A DNA stretch of 64,000 nt from Idiomarina loihiensis (GTDB lineage: Bacteria; Pseudomonadota; Gammaproteobacteria; Enterobacterales; Alteromonadaceae): positions 1-64,000 of the forward strand of contig NZ_CP074112.1 in NCBI RefSeq assembly GCF_024584785.1. The letters run 5' to 3'. Made by a program: the position numbers and the translations under genes. The stretch's first letter is position 1; every line of letters starts with the position of its first letter. The notes under the pieces were generated by a model. The model was not told the origin of the DNA. It saw only the letters and a program-made list of their open reading frames with translations, and searched no databases. Of the stretch, positions 19,846-28,720 are shown one piece after another.

Positions 19846-21498
19846 TTGAGTGACAGTCATTTTGCAGAAGTAAGCCAAGAGGCGCTGCTAAAAATATTCA
19901 CCATTCCTGAGGCGCCAGACTCTACCCTCGGGAAGATAGAGAAGCACCTCAGTGAAAATCTTATGGGCTTTTTAGGCGAGCACATCGTCGCCCGCGAAAA
20001 GCCCTTGCATGAGATTGAGCAAAACTTTAATGCCAGCGAAATTCCTGAGCAGCCGCAGTATGTATCGGACCACACTGAGTTTTTATTAAATAATTTAGTG
20101 GCTCATTCAGTGCATACCAGTTCGCCACGATTTATTGGCCACATGACCTCAGCACTGCCTTATTTTTTATTGCCGCTGGCTAAGCTGATGGTGGGTTTAA
20201 ACCAAAACCTAGTCAAAATTGAAACCTCGAAGGCCTTTACCCCGCTCGAACGCAATGTCTTGGGTATGCTTCATCACCTCGTTTACCAACAAGATGCAGC
20301 TTTCTATCAGCGCTGGATGCATAGCGCCCAGCACTCGCTCGGAGCTATGTGCTCGGGCGGGACTGTGGCTAATATGACAGCTCTGTGGGTAGCACGTAAT
20401 CTATTACTAAAACCTACGACAGGCTTCGCCGGTATTGCCAGTGAAGGGCTCGCAGCGGGATTACTGCATTATGGCTACAAGCGCCTGACTATTATGGTGT
20501 CTGAGCGTGGTCATTACTCGCTGGGCAAAGCTGCTGATGTGTTAGGGATCGGAAGAAAAAATTTAATAGCGGTTGCTACCGACGAGAATAATCGGATCAA
20601 AATAGATGCGCTACGTGAAGCTTGTGCTGCGGTTCAAGCCGATGGTGGGCAAGTATTAGCGATCATTGGGGTAGCGGGCACCACAGAAACGGGACACATA
20701 GATCCACTCGACAAAATGGCCGATGTGGCGAGTGAGGTTGGTGCGCACTTTCATGTAGATGCCGCATGGGGTGGGGCTACCTTGCTGTCGAACAATCATC
20801 GCCAATTGTTACATGGCATTGAGAGAGCCGACAGTGTCACTATTGATGCGCATAAACAGATGTACGTGCCGATGGGCGCTGGCATGGTGCTCTTCCGTGA
20901 TCCAAGCATGGTGCGCGCGATTGAGCATCATGCGGAATATATTATTCGCCATGGTTCAAAGGATTTAGGTGCACATACCATGGAAGGCTCGCGGCCGGGA
21001 ATGGCCATGTTGGTGTATTCGGCGCTACATGTCATGGGCCGGCGCGGCTACGAATTGTTAATTGATCAAAGCTTAGCCAAGGCTAAAGATTTTGCGCGCT
21101 TGATTGCCGCACAAGACGATTTTGAAGTAGTGACTGAACCCGAGCTATGCATTCTAACCTATCGTTTTGTCCCTGCTCGTATTAAGCCGTTATTGGCAGG
21201 CCTTAATGCTGAGCAAGTACGCCGCATTACGCCTCATTTAAATGCACTGACCAGGTTTATTCAGAAGCGCCAACGCGAAACGGGAAGCTCATTCGTGTCT
21301 CGTACTAAGCTGACTCCCGCACAATATCATCGTGAGCCTACGGTGGTGTTTAGAGTGGTATTAGCGAATCCTTTAACAACTCATGAGATGCTCGCAGAAA
21401 TCCTTCAAGAGCAACGCGAGATAGCCGAACAGGCGATGAGTTTACGTGGTGCTTTATTTACTGAGCTTCGTGAACTGGGTTTGGTGCGCGAACGCTAA
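19846..21498 (+). CDS. panP: PLP-dependent aspartate 1-decarboxylase PanP
   Basis: Group II pyridoxal-phosphate decarboxylase of 550 residues that matches PanP, which makes beta-alanine from L-aspartate in bacteria lacking PanD. The PLP lysine is K337 in TIDAHKQMYVPMGAG, and the cofactor segment FHVDAAWGGATLLS lies upstream. TTG 19846 was chosen as start because AAGGAAA stands just before it and it gives the expected length. The 45 codons upstream overlap the methyltransferase and are unlikely to be translated. It faces panC and panB across 33 nt, which supports the assignment. Confidence 0.88.
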   Translation: MSDSHFAEVSQEALLKIFTIPEAPDSTLGKIEKHLSENLMGFLGEHIVAREKPLHEIEQNFNASEIPEQPQYVSDHTEFLLNNLVAHSVHTSSPRFIGHMTSALPYFLLPLAKLMVGLNQNLVKIETSKAFTPLERNVLGMLHHLVYQQDAAFYQRWMHSAQHSLGAMCSGGTVANMTALWVARNLLLKPTTGFAGIASEGLAAGLLHYGYKRLTIMVSERGHYSLGKAADVLGIGRKNLIAVATDENNRIKIDALREACAAVQADGGQVLAIIGVAGTTETGHIDPLDKMADVASEVGAHFHVDAAWGGATLLSNNHRQLLHGIERADSVTIDAHKQMYVPMGAGMVLFRDPSMVRAIEHHAEYIIRHGSKDLGAHTMEGSRPGMAMLVYSALHVMGRRGYELLIDQSLAKAKDFARLIAAQDDFEVVTEPELCILTYRFVPARIKPLLAGLNAEQVRRITPHLNALTRFIQKRQRETGSSFVSRTKLTPAQYHREPTVVFRVVLANPLTTHEMLAEILQEQREIAEQAMSLRGALFTELRELGLVRER

Positions 21499-21514
21499 TC
21501 AGTACCTAACCATG

Positions 21515-21549
21515 AGTTTTAAGCGGTTTGGTTAAGACCGCTTAAAACT
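21515..21549. repeat. 13-bp inverted repeat between convergent panP and panC
   Basis: AGTTTTAAGCGGT and ACCGCTTAAAACT form a perfect 13-bp stem with a 9-nt loop, covering the panC stop codon and starting 16 nt after the panP stop. It stands where a shared terminator is expected, but no T-run follows on either strand, so intrinsic termination is uncertain. Confidence 0.5.
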
Positions 21550-22371
21550 TAAGTTATCGATAAGTCTGGTGCTGCCTAAGTAAGCTGCTACTAACAACAC
21601 TAAATGCTTATCGGTTGCTTGTGCAGGTTGTAGATCTGCATGTTGGCGTAATTCTAAATAATCTAGTTTGAAGCCAGCAGCGGTGATGTGTGTCACCGCT
21701 TGATTAAGCACTTGCTGCGCATCCTCGCCAGCGCTGATTCGTTCGGCACAGGTTTTCAGTTGTTGATAGAGCAGTGGTGCTTGCTGGCGCTCGGTATCTG
21801 ATAGATAACCATTGCGCGAGCTGAGTGCTAGGCCATCAGTCGCACGCTGAGTTGGCAGGCCTAAAATGTCCACAGGCAAGCTCAAATCTTGCACCATGAG
21901 ACGAATAACTTGTAATTGTTGAAAGTCTTTTTCACCAAAAATGGCTAAATCTGGCTGCACCATATTGAACAACTTCGCCACAATCGTAGCCACCCCACGA
22001 AAATGACCAGGACGGCTAGCACCACAAAGAATGGTAGAGATACCAGGTACCTCTATTGTGGTTTGTTCCGCTAATCCGCGTGGATACATATCTTGTACGG
22101 TTGGAGCAAACACGGCGCTGACACCACGTTCAGCGAGCGCGCGACAATCAGCATCAAGGGTACGAGGGTAGTTATCAAGATCTTCGTTTTGACCAAACTG
22201 CAGCGGATTAACAAAGATACTCACGACGACTTTATCAGCCCGTTGGCGCGCCATATCAACCAACTTCAAATGACCTTCGTGCAAATTCCCCATGGTGGGT
22301 ACGAGGGCTACTTGCCCCTGTTGTTGTGCACGCCAAGCGCGAAGTTCTTCAAGACTAGTGAGTCGTTGCAT
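21532..22371 (-). CDS. panC: pantothenate synthetase
   Basis: Condenses pantoate with beta-alanine, using ATP, to give pantothenate. It has 279 residues, within family range. The nucleotide-binding [14 protein letters not shown] is at 25-38 with H31 and H34. [19 protein letters not shown] binds pantoate, [12 protein letters not shown] and the KMSKS-like [10 protein letters not shown] follow. It starts 6 nt after the panB stop, so the two form an operon. Confidence 0.97.
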   Translation of the reverse strand: MQRLTSLEELRAWRAQQQGQVALVPTMGNLHEGHLKLVDMARQRADKVVVSIFVNPLQFGQNEDLDNYPRTLDADCRALAERGVSAVFAPTVQDMYPRGLAEQTTIEVPGISTILCGASRPGHFRGVATIVAKLFNMVQPDLAIFGEKDFQQLQVIRLMVQDLSLPVDILGLPTQRATDGLALSSRNGYLSDTERQQAPLLYQQLKTCAERISAGEDAQQVLNQAVTHITAAGFKLDYLELRQHADLQPAQATDKHLVLLVAAYLGSTRLIDNLSFKRS

Positions 22372-22377
22372 CGTGGG

Positions 22378-23172
22378 TTACTCAAAAGAATGTTCAGGAC
22401 CTGGGAATTGCCCGGCTTTAACTTGCGCAACATACATCTCAACGGCACCGCGCAAATCACCGGCATCAGCTAAAAAGTTCTTTACAAATTTAGGTAAATA
22501 GTCGCTGTTTAAGCCAAACATATCATGCATGACTAAAATTTGTCCGTCTGTATGCGGACCAGCACCAATGCCAATGGTAGGGATGGTCAGGGCTTCGCTA
22601 ATGCGTTGACCGAGGGCCACCGGCACACATTCTAGCACCAATAATTGTGCCCCAGCTTCTTGCAATGCCAACGCTTGGCGCAAGGTATTGTCCGCCGCAG
22701 ATTGCTCTCTGCCTTGAATCTTATAACCGCCAAGTACATTAACCGATTGGGGTAACAGCCCTAAGTGGGCGCATACTGGAACGCTCCGTTCAACCAAACA
22801 GCGTATGGTTTCAAGCAGCCAATCGCCGCCTTCAAGCTTTACCATATTGGCGCCGGCGCGCATCAGTTCAGCGGCGTTATCGCATGCTTGGGCTGGGCTG
22901 GCATAAGTCATAAATGGCATGTCAGCCATCACGAAAGCCTCAGGGGCACCACGGCGCACAGCTTGAGTGTGATAAACAATATCAGCAAGAGTAACGGGCA
23001 AGGTGCTGGACTGCCCCTGTACCACGTTGCCTAAGGAGTCACCGACTAACATAAAATCGACGCCACACTCGGCAAAAAGCTTCGCAAACGAGGCATCGTA
23101 AGCCGTAATTGAGGTGATTTTTTCGCCAGCTAACTTCTTCTTAGCTAGTTTGGCTATGGTCATAGCGGCCAT
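22378..23172 (-). CDS. panB: 3-methyl-2-oxobutanoate hydroxymethyltransferase
   Basis: First committed step to pantothenate: transfers a hydroxymethyl group from methylene-THF to ketoisovalerate. It has 264 residues. The Mg ligands lie in [13 protein letters not shown] (D45) and [10 protein letters not shown], and the catalytic Glu in [30 protein letters not shown] near the C-terminus is also diagnostic. AGGAG precedes the ATG by seven bases. First gene of panB-panC, next to folK as in many gammaproteobacteria. Confidence 0.97.
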   Translation of the reverse strand: MAAMTIAKLAKKKLAGEKITSITAYDASFAKLFAECGVDFMLVGDSLGNVVQGQSSTLPVTLADIVYHTQAVRRGAPEAFVMADMPFMTYASPAQACDNAAELMRAGANMVKLEGGDWLLETIRCLVERSVPVCAHLGLLPQSVNVLGGYKIQGREQSAADNTLRQALALQEAGAQLLVLECVPVALGQRISEALTIPTIGIGAGPHTDGQILVMHDMFGLNSDYLPKFVKNFLADAGDLRGAVEMYVAQVKAGQFPGPEHSFE

Positions 23173-23210
23173 CAGATACTCCTTGCAGGAAAGCTCAGAA
23201 CTTGATTGTA

Positions 23211-23690
23211 TCAGCTAATCTTAACGAGGTCATGATGCTGCATGGACTGTTTTAACTGCTGTAGCGTCTGTCCGTTAGGTAACACTAAAGTTGGCGCTAG
23301 CTCAGCTAAGGGCACCACCACAAAATCTCTTTCAGAGAGGCCAGGGTGCGGAAGCGTTAACCGTTCGCTCGTACTCACTAGGTCATCCACCAGCAGAATA
23401 TCTAAATCGAGTGTGCGAGGGCCCCAGTGGCGCAAACGCTGGCGCCCGAACTGCTGCTCAATGGCTTGCAGATAATCTAGCAGCGCTAGTGGTTCTAGCT
23501 CGGTGGTCGCAGTCACTACCGCGTTCACATAATCGGGTTGGTCAGCCGGGCCCATTGGCTTGCTGCGGTACAGTGAGCTGGCGCGAAGCTGCTGCAATGC
23601 AGGACCACTGGCTAATTCCAGTAAAGCATCTTTTAGCGTTTGCACAGGGTCGCCAAGATTAGCGCCCAAGGCGATATAAACCTTAGCCAT
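23211..23690 (-). CDS. folK: HPPK, folate pyrophosphokinase
   Basis: Transfers pyrophosphate from ATP to 6-hydroxymethyl-dihydropterin in folate synthesis. It has 159 residues. [11 protein letters not shown] at the N-terminus, [14 protein letters not shown], and the signature [13 protein letters not shown] with its Mg-binding Asp pair are visible. ATG 23690 gives the usual [13 protein letters not shown] start and overlaps the pcnB stop by 8 nt, so it is coupled to pcnB. A longer frame from 23789 runs through the pcnB tail and is not credible. Confidence 0.95.
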   Translation of the reverse strand: MAKVYIALGANLGDPVQTLKDALLELASGPALQQLRASSLYRSKPMGPADQPDYVNAVVTATTELEPLALLDYLQAIEQQFGRQRLRHWGPRTLDLDILLVDDLVSTSERLTLPHPGLSERDFVVVPLAELAPTLVLPNGQTLQQLKQSMQHHDLVKIS

Positions 23691-25125
23691 TAGAGTTCTC
23701 TTGCTTGGGGCTTCGACGTCGACGTCCGGCTCTGCGGCCGCGCCGCTTAGGCTTGGGTCTATTGCCGGCATCATCTGCGCTAGGCGCAATAGCAGGGGTA
23801 CCGTTTTGTTGCTGTTTGGTCCAAAACTGTGCCAGTTGCTCTAATTTACCGCGTTCAAGGGCGGTCGCTGTGTTAGCTCGCAGGAGCAAGAAATCGTATG
23901 CAGCGCGAAATTTCGGATGCCCTAAGACCATGCCAATGCGTTTACCTTGAGCGCGCTCTAAACGTTGCTGTAATTGCCAGATCTCACGCGCAGGAATGGT
24001 GAAGCGTTTAGGGATAGCAATACTTTGCACCTGTTTACCTATCACATCGGCTGCTGCTAAGTTAAGTGCATCAGCCTGAGATAGACCACCTTCAAAGGTC
24101 AGCTGTTCCATGCGAGCCTGGAGTGGCCACCACAATAGCGCTGCATATAAGTAAGCCGGAGTAATACGTTGACCATTGCGGACCCGCTCATCGGTATCTG
24201 CAAAGGTTTGTTTAAGCAACTGATAGGGTGCCTCGTCAGGGGCCTTCAGATAACTACGCAGTAGCGGGAATAGCTGTTGAAATAATTGATATTCAACCAG
24301 CATCTCAAAATTTGCGAGGCCTTTGCCAGCGGTAAATAGTTTGAGACTTTCTTCAAACAGGCGTGCTGCAGGAATATTTTGCAGCAACGGAGCTAGTTCT
24401 TTAATGGGGTCTGCAACACTGCTATCCATACGCATGTTTAACTTGGTGGCAAAGCGAATGGCACGCAACATGCGCACTGGGTCTTCACGGTAGCGAGTGG
24501 CACTATCACCAATCATCCGCAACACCCCAGCCTCGATGTCTTTCACCCCGTTGGCAAAATCATAAATACCAAAATCGGCGATGTTGTAGTAGAGCGCATT
24601 GACGGTGAAATCACGTCGTTGTGCATCTTCTTCAATAGAGCCGTAAACATTATCGCGAACCAACATACCGGCAGCATTTTGCTTGGCAATTTTATCGGTC
24701 TTGGCCGGCTCATCGGCGGGGCTATCGTGATGCCCACGAAAGGTGGCTACTTCGATAACTTCGCGGCCAAAAACAACGTGTGCTAAGCGAAAACGACGGC
24801 CAACTAAACGGCAGTTGCGAAATAACGCCTTCACTTGCTCAGGTTGAGCATTGGTAGCCACATCAAAATCTTTAGGTTGAATACCTAGTAATAAATCGCG
24901 TACACAACCGCCCACTAAGAAAGCTTGGTAGCCAGCATTGTGCAGGCGGTACAAAACTTTTAAGGCGTGCTCAGGAATGTCTTTACGCGAAATGGGATGC
25001 TGATCGCGAGTAATAACAATAGGTTTGGCAAGAATATTTGCTGGCAGCGAGGATTCTGGTTGACGTTGTAGGGCTCGCTTTGCCAATGCTTTAATGCGCT
25101 TAATAATGAGGGTTTCTCCGTACAT
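23683..25125 (-). CDS. pcnB: poly(A) polymerase I
   Basis: Adds 3' poly(A) tails that speed RNA decay. It has up to 480 residues. The nucleotidyltransferase core shows FLVGGCVRDLLLG (70-81) and the catalytic DFD at 86-88, then RRDFTVNALYYNI and the RNA-binding RYREDPVRMLRAIRFATKL. The C-terminus is highly basic (KPKRRGRRAGRRRRSPKQ). The ATG at 25125 lacks a ribosome site and has a stop just upstream. An ATT at 25107, eight bases after GGAG, is a better start by alignment with the E. coli protein and would give 474 residues. Followed by folK with an 8-nt overlap. Confidence 0.93.
   Translation of the reverse strand: MYGETLIIKRIKALAKRALQRQPESSLPANILAKPIVITRDQHPISRKDIPEHALKVLYRLHNAGYQAFLVGGCVRDLLLGIQPKDFDVATNAQPEQVKALFRNCRLVGRRFRLAHVVFGREVIEVATFRGHHDSPADEPAKTDKIAKQNAAGMLVRDNVYGSIEEDAQRRDFTVNALYYNIADFGIYDFANGVKDIEAGVLRMIGDSATRYREDPVRMLRAIRFATKLNMRMDSSVADPIKELAPLLQNIPAARLFEESLKLFTAGKGLANFEMLVEYQLFQQLFPLLRSYLKAPDEAPYQLLKQTFADTDERVRNGQRITPAYLYAALLWWPLQARMEQLTFEGGLSQADALNLAAADVIGKQVQSIAIPKRFTIPAREIWQLQQRLERAQGKRIGMVLGHPKFRAAYDFLLLRANTATALERGKLEQLAQFWTKQQQNGTPAIAPSADDAGNRPKPKRRGRRAGRRRRSPKQENSNG
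25102..25119 (-). promoter_or_regulatory. candidate AUU start and ribosome site of pcnB
   Basis: On the minus strand GGAG (25119-25116) is followed after eight bases by ATT (25107-25105). E. coli pcnB is known to start at AUU, and counting back from the conserved R-D/E-Q-H-x-I-S-R-K-D-I block gives the same N-terminal length from this ATT. The ATG at 25125 overlaps no ribosome site. Confidence 0.5.
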
Positions 25126-25189
25126 TTAGATGAGGCGCGTGGCTGCGTCATAAGGCTAGCTACTCACATTAAGGCCTCGGTGCTTAAAA

Positions 25190-26080
25190 TTAACGCGTTA
25201 TTGTATCCTGTGCAGACGTTTCAGGAAAGAACTTAGCACGCCAAGCTTGAGTGGCTAGGCTTAAAAGGTCTGCGGAATTGGTTAAGGGGACTTCAGTGAG
25301 CTGTAGAAACTGACAGGCTTGCCAGAGTTGCTCACTAACTTGCTGCGGATTAAGCGCGGGGGCATGATTTTGCTTACTGAGTTTCTGCCCCTGTTCATCT
25401 AGAGCTAGCGGAATATGTTTAAAATGCGGCTGGCGCTGGCTAAAGTGGCGCCACAAATTAATTTGCCAACTGGTTGCAGTGAGCAGGTCTGCGCCGCGAA
25501 CGATATCTGTAACCCCTTGATCAATATCATCTATCACAACCGCCAGTTGATAGGTGAACCAACCATCACGCCGCAACAACACAAAATCTTCGCCAGCAAC
25601 AGCGGGAGCTATGTTCACCTCGCCTTGAATACCATCGGTAAAGGCCATAACAGGAGTTTGATTTAAATAGCGAATGGCATAGGGCCCAGGTCCTTCGACC
25701 CCGGCACGACAGTGACCGGTATAGTATTCACCACGGGCTTTGATTTGTTTTCGGGTGCAGTTGCAAGGATAGGTTAACTGTTGCTGCTGTAACTCAGCTA
25801 GAGCCTGACGATAACGCTCTTTGCGCTGACTTTGGTAAATAACGTCGCCGTCCCAATGCAGACCAAAGCGCTCTAATTGTTGCAGGATAACTTGGTCGGC
25901 TCTTGCTACTGCGCGCGGTTCGTCAATGTCCTCGATGCGCACTAGCCAGCGTCCGGCATGAGCTTTAGCATCTAAATAGCTGGCCAAAGCGGCTACTAAT
26001 GAGCCAAAATGCAAGGGCCCCGACGGGGTCGGGGCAAAGCGGCCACAGTATGGCTGGTTGGCCATGCTTGGTGTCGCCAT
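25190..26080 (-). CDS. gluQ: glutamyl-Q tRNA(Asp) synthetase
   Basis: Attaches glutamate to the queuosine base in the anticodon of tRNA-Asp. It is a GluRS-like catalytic fragment of 296 residues without the anticodon-binding domain. The HIGH-type motif is in FAPTPSGPLHFGSL (15-28), zinc ligands in YPCNCTRKQIKARG and GHCR, and the KMSKS-type motif KLSKQN near 234. It starts 1 nt after the dksA stop, the standard dksA-gluQ pairing in gammaproteobacteria. ATG 26080 or the ATG five codons later (26065) could be the start. Confidence 0.95.
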   Translation of the reverse strand: MATPSMANQPYCGRFAPTPSGPLHFGSLVAALASYLDAKAHAGRWLVRIEDIDEPRAVARADQVILQQLERFGLHWDGDVIYQSQRKERYRQALAELQQQQLTYPCNCTRKQIKARGEYYTGHCRAGVEGPGPYAIRYLNQTPVMAFTDGIQGEVNIAPAVAGEDFVLLRRDGWFTYQLAVVIDDIDQGVTDIVRGADLLTATSWQINLWRHFSQRQPHFKHIPLALDEQGQKLSKQNHAPALNPQQVSEQLWQACQFLQLTEVPLTNSADLLSLATQAWRAKFFPETSAQDTITR

Positions 26081-26081
26081 A

Positions 26082-26534
26082 TTAGGCGCCGGTCATCTGC
26101 TTCTCTTTGATTTCGGCGAGGGTTTTGCAATCGACGCAAAGGTCAGCAGTAGGACGCGCTTCTAAACGTCGCACACCGATTTCAATGCCGCACGAATCAC
26201 AAAAGCCGAAGTCATCAGCTTCAATTTTCTGCAGTGTTTTTTCAATTTTCTTGATCAGCTTACGCTCGCGGTCGCGAGTACGGAGTTCTAAACTGAACTC
26301 TTCTTCTTGCGCGGCGCGGTCCACTGGATCAGGGAAATTAGCTGCTTCGTCTTTCATGTGGTGAACAGTACGGTCAACTTCTTCACGCAACTGAGCACGC
26401 CACACTTCTAAAATTTTACGAAAATGCGCACGTTGCGCCTCATTCATGTATTCTTCACCTGGCTTCTCTTGATAAGGTTCAAGGCCAGCTTGTGCCAGAA
26501 TGCCATGGGCTTTTTTCGGCGTTCCTTGAGGCAT
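26082..26534 (-). CDS. dksA: RNA polymerase-binding transcription factor DksA
   Basis: Binds the RNA polymerase secondary channel and, with ppGpp, represses rRNA and activates amino-acid promoters in starvation. It has 150 residues. The coiled-coil tip carries [13 protein letters not shown] with the key aspartates D69 and D72. The zinc finger has C112, C115, C133 and C136. AGGAG stands before the ATG. A good promoter lies at 26576-26604. Confidence 0.97.
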   Translation of the reverse strand: MPQGTPKKAHGILAQAGLEPYQEKPGEEYMNEAQRAHFRKILEVWRAQLREEVDRTVHHMKDEAANFPDPVDRAAQEEEFSLELRTRDRERKLIKKIEKTLQKIEADDFGFCDSCGIEIGVRRLEARPTADLCVDCKTLAEIKEKQMTGA

Positions 26535-26575
26535 TATGGATCTCCTGTATGAGACGGTTAAAAAAATGGTCGGTA

Positions 26576-26604
26576 CATATACCAGAAAGTAATCGGCGGT
26601 GCAA
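26576..26604 (-). promoter_or_regulatory. candidate sigma70 promoter of dksA
   Basis: On the minus strand TTGCAC (26604-26599), a 17-nt spacer and TATATG (26581-26576, with a TGG just before as in extended -10 sites) lie about 42 nt before the dksA start, in the sfsA-dksA gap. Confidence 0.55.
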
Positions 26605-26621
26605 TTTTATTTAAACAAAAG

Positions 26622-27347
26622 TTAACTTTTTGCACTGCTGCTAACAGGTATCACCGGCAAGGTTGTTGTCGCGGTGATTTCGCTCGGGCTGATATGGCAC
26701 CCCAATGCGTAAAATTCAACTCCTATTTTTGCCGCCTCAATACACATCTGCGCGTAGTTTGGATCAAGCTGGCTAGCTGCCGTGACCTGTTCGATAGCGC
26801 TATGCAAGACCACGTAGAGCACTACCGCCCGATGACCATCGTTAACCATATCCATCAAACTGCGTAAATGTTGCGTTGCCCGTTGGCTAACAGTATCGGG
26901 AAAATAGCCCTGATTATGCTCAGCTAAGGTGACACTTTTTACTTCAATAAAGACTTTTTGCGCATGTTTATCCAGACCCAGCCAGTCAATGCGGCGGTTG
27001 TCGTAACCATATTTCTGCTCCGCTTGCAGTTCGTGTAACCCCTCCAGTTGCGGAATCACGCCATCAGCTAAAGCCTCGCCAGCAATCTTGTTGGCTTGCT
27101 GGGTATTCACGCAGATCATGTGACCGGCGCTGCTTTGGGCGAGTTCCCAAGTGTAGCGATATTTACGTTTAGGATTATCCGAGGCGCTCATCCATACCCG
27201 CATGCCGGGTTCGGCACAACCGGTCATGGCACCAGTGTTTGGGCAGTGAATGGTAAAGGCTCTACCATCGGCAGTCTCCACATCTGCTAGGAAGCGTTGG
27301 TAACGTTTAGTTAAGGTTGCCGGCTTAAGTACCTTGATAAACTTCAT
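26622..27347 (-). CDS. sfsA: SfsA family DNA/RNA nuclease-like protein
   Basis: A 241-residue protein of the SfsA family, first described as a sugar-fermentation stimulator and with a nuclease-like fold. KRYQRFLADVE near the N-terminus, then HCPNTGAMTGCAEPG, RKYRYTWELA and the acidic FIEVKSVTL (PD-ExK-like) are visible. ATG 27347 gives the usual MKFxKxLxxATLxKRYxRFLAD start; the 63 codons upstream belong to the pepB region on the other strand. The exact cellular role is unsettled. Upstream neighbour of dksA, as in E. coli. Confidence 0.93.
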   Translation of the reverse strand: MKFIKVLKPATLTKRYQRFLADVETADGRAFTIHCPNTGAMTGCAEPGMRVWMSASDNPKRKYRYTWELAQSSAGHMICVNTQQANKIAGEALADGVIPQLEGLHELQAEQKYGYDNRRIDWLGLDKHAQKVFIEVKSVTLAEHNQGYFPDTVSQRATQHLRSLMDMVNDGHRAVVLYVVLHSAIEQVTAASQLDPNYAQMCIEAAKIGVEFYALGCHISPSEITATTTLPVIPVSSSAKS

Positions 27348-27417
27348 TGTCAGCCCCATCTTGCTCAAGTACGATAGACACCATCTAAACACGCAAACAT
27401 ACTGGGAGCCACATCGC

Positions 27418-28707
27418 ATGTCTAGCACAGTACCTGTCTTTTTAGAATCCGCAAGCACCACCACTACAGGCGGTTGGAAGGCTTCTGCCGCGGTCATCAT
27501 GAATGAACGCGGCGCCGTGATCTCGTTAACTGGCAATGAAGCTAACGATTTACGTAAAATTCAGCGGGCCGGCCGCCAATTAGATAATCTTGGAATCAAT
27601 GCTGTTAGCTTGCGGGGTGACAACTGGAACTTAGAGCAGCAATGGGCTTTCGCTAAAGGCTTTACGGACACTCTTAGCAAAAATAAGATCACGTGGGCCA
27701 ACCATGAGCAGCAACTTAATTTATTACAGAAGCATGCAAATTGGGTGCGAGAGTTAATTAATTTACCGCCCGAGGCCATCTATCCTGAGGCCCTTGCCCA
27801 ACGTGTGGCTGATAAACTTACCGAGTTGGCACCAGCAGCTATTAGTGTCCGCAAAGTGGTTGGCGATGAGTTATTGGCTGAGCAACGTATGGGTATTCAT
27901 ACGGTGGGTAGAGCTAGCGTCAAGCCACCGGTGATGCTGGTGGTAGACTACAACCCAAGCAAGGACCCAAAAGCTGAGGTAGACACAGTATTGATTGGTA
28001 AAGGGATCACCTTTGATAGCGGTGGCCTAAGTATTAAGTCTAGCGAAGGCATGTTAGCAATGAAGTGCGACATGGGTGGCGCGGCAACCGTAGCAGGTGC
28101 TTTAGGATATGCCATTGAACAGGGCCTAAACAAACGAGTGCAATTGGTGTTGTGTTGTGCGGAAAACCTGATTGATGGGCGCGCCTATAAGTTAGGTGAC
28201 ATCATTACTTATAAAAATGGCACCACAGTAGAGATTGTCAACACTGATGCCGAAGGACGTTTGGTGCTAGCCGATGGCCTTATTTATGCGGCTGAAGTTA
28301 ATGCCAAGCATATCATTGACGCAGCCACGTTAACGGGCGCAGCGCAGGTTGCTGTTGGTACTGAGTACAATGCGTTATTTAGTGTTGATGATGACTACGC
28401 TCAGCAGGCGCTAGACTCAGCTGCGGCTAATCAAGAATTACTCTGGCGTTTGCCGTTGCAACCATGGCATCGTGATAATTGCCCATCCGCTTTTGCAGAT
28501 ACCGCCAATAGCCGTCCGCAAAAAGGTGGTGGTGCTGGTGGCGCAAGTAATGCCGCTGGCTTTTTATTGCGTTTTGCGCCGAATGAAGGTGCGGGTTGGC
28601 TGCATTTTGACATTGCTGCGGCGTATCATGGTAGTGCTAATGGAATGTGTGCGGCGGGCGCCACCGCGCTGGGCTTCCGTACTATTGCGGCCACCTTGTT
28701 AAACTGA
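27418..28707 (+). CDS. pepB: aminopeptidase B (peptidase family M17)
   Basis: Cytoplasmic metal-dependent aminopeptidase of 429 residues, close in length and sequence to E. coli PepB. The metal-binding core is VGKGITFDSGGLSIK, then KCDMGGAATVAGAL, and the signature NTDAEGRLVLADGL starts at residue 275. The start ATG 27418 has GGGAG nine bases upstream. The frame is open from 27334, but that part overlaps sfsA on the other strand. Divergent from sfsA. Confidence 0.95.
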   Translation: MSSTVPVFLESASTTTTGGWKASAAVIMNERGAVISLTGNEANDLRKIQRAGRQLDNLGINAVSLRGDNWNLEQQWAFAKGFTDTLSKNKITWANHEQQLNLLQKHANWVRELINLPPEAIYPEALAQRVADKLTELAPAAISVRKVVGDELLAEQRMGIHTVGRASVKPPVMLVVDYNPSKDPKAEVDTVLIGKGITFDSGGLSIKSSEGMLAMKCDMGGAATVAGALGYAIEQGLNKRVQLVLCCAENLIDGRAYKLGDIITYKNGTTVEIVNTDAEGRLVLADGLIYAAEVNAKHIIDAATLTGAAQVAVGTEYNALFSVDDDYAQQALDSAAANQELLWRLPLQPWHRDNCPSAFADTANSRPQKGGGAGGASNAAGFLLRFAPNEGAGWLHFDIAAAYHGSANGMCAAGATALGFRTIAATLLN

Positions 28708-28720
28708 TTTGTAAGCGTAA

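Noticed and set aside
26622-27536. Longer 304-codon form of SfsA
   Set aside because: The first 63 codons overlap pepB on the other strand, and the family start fits ATG 27347.
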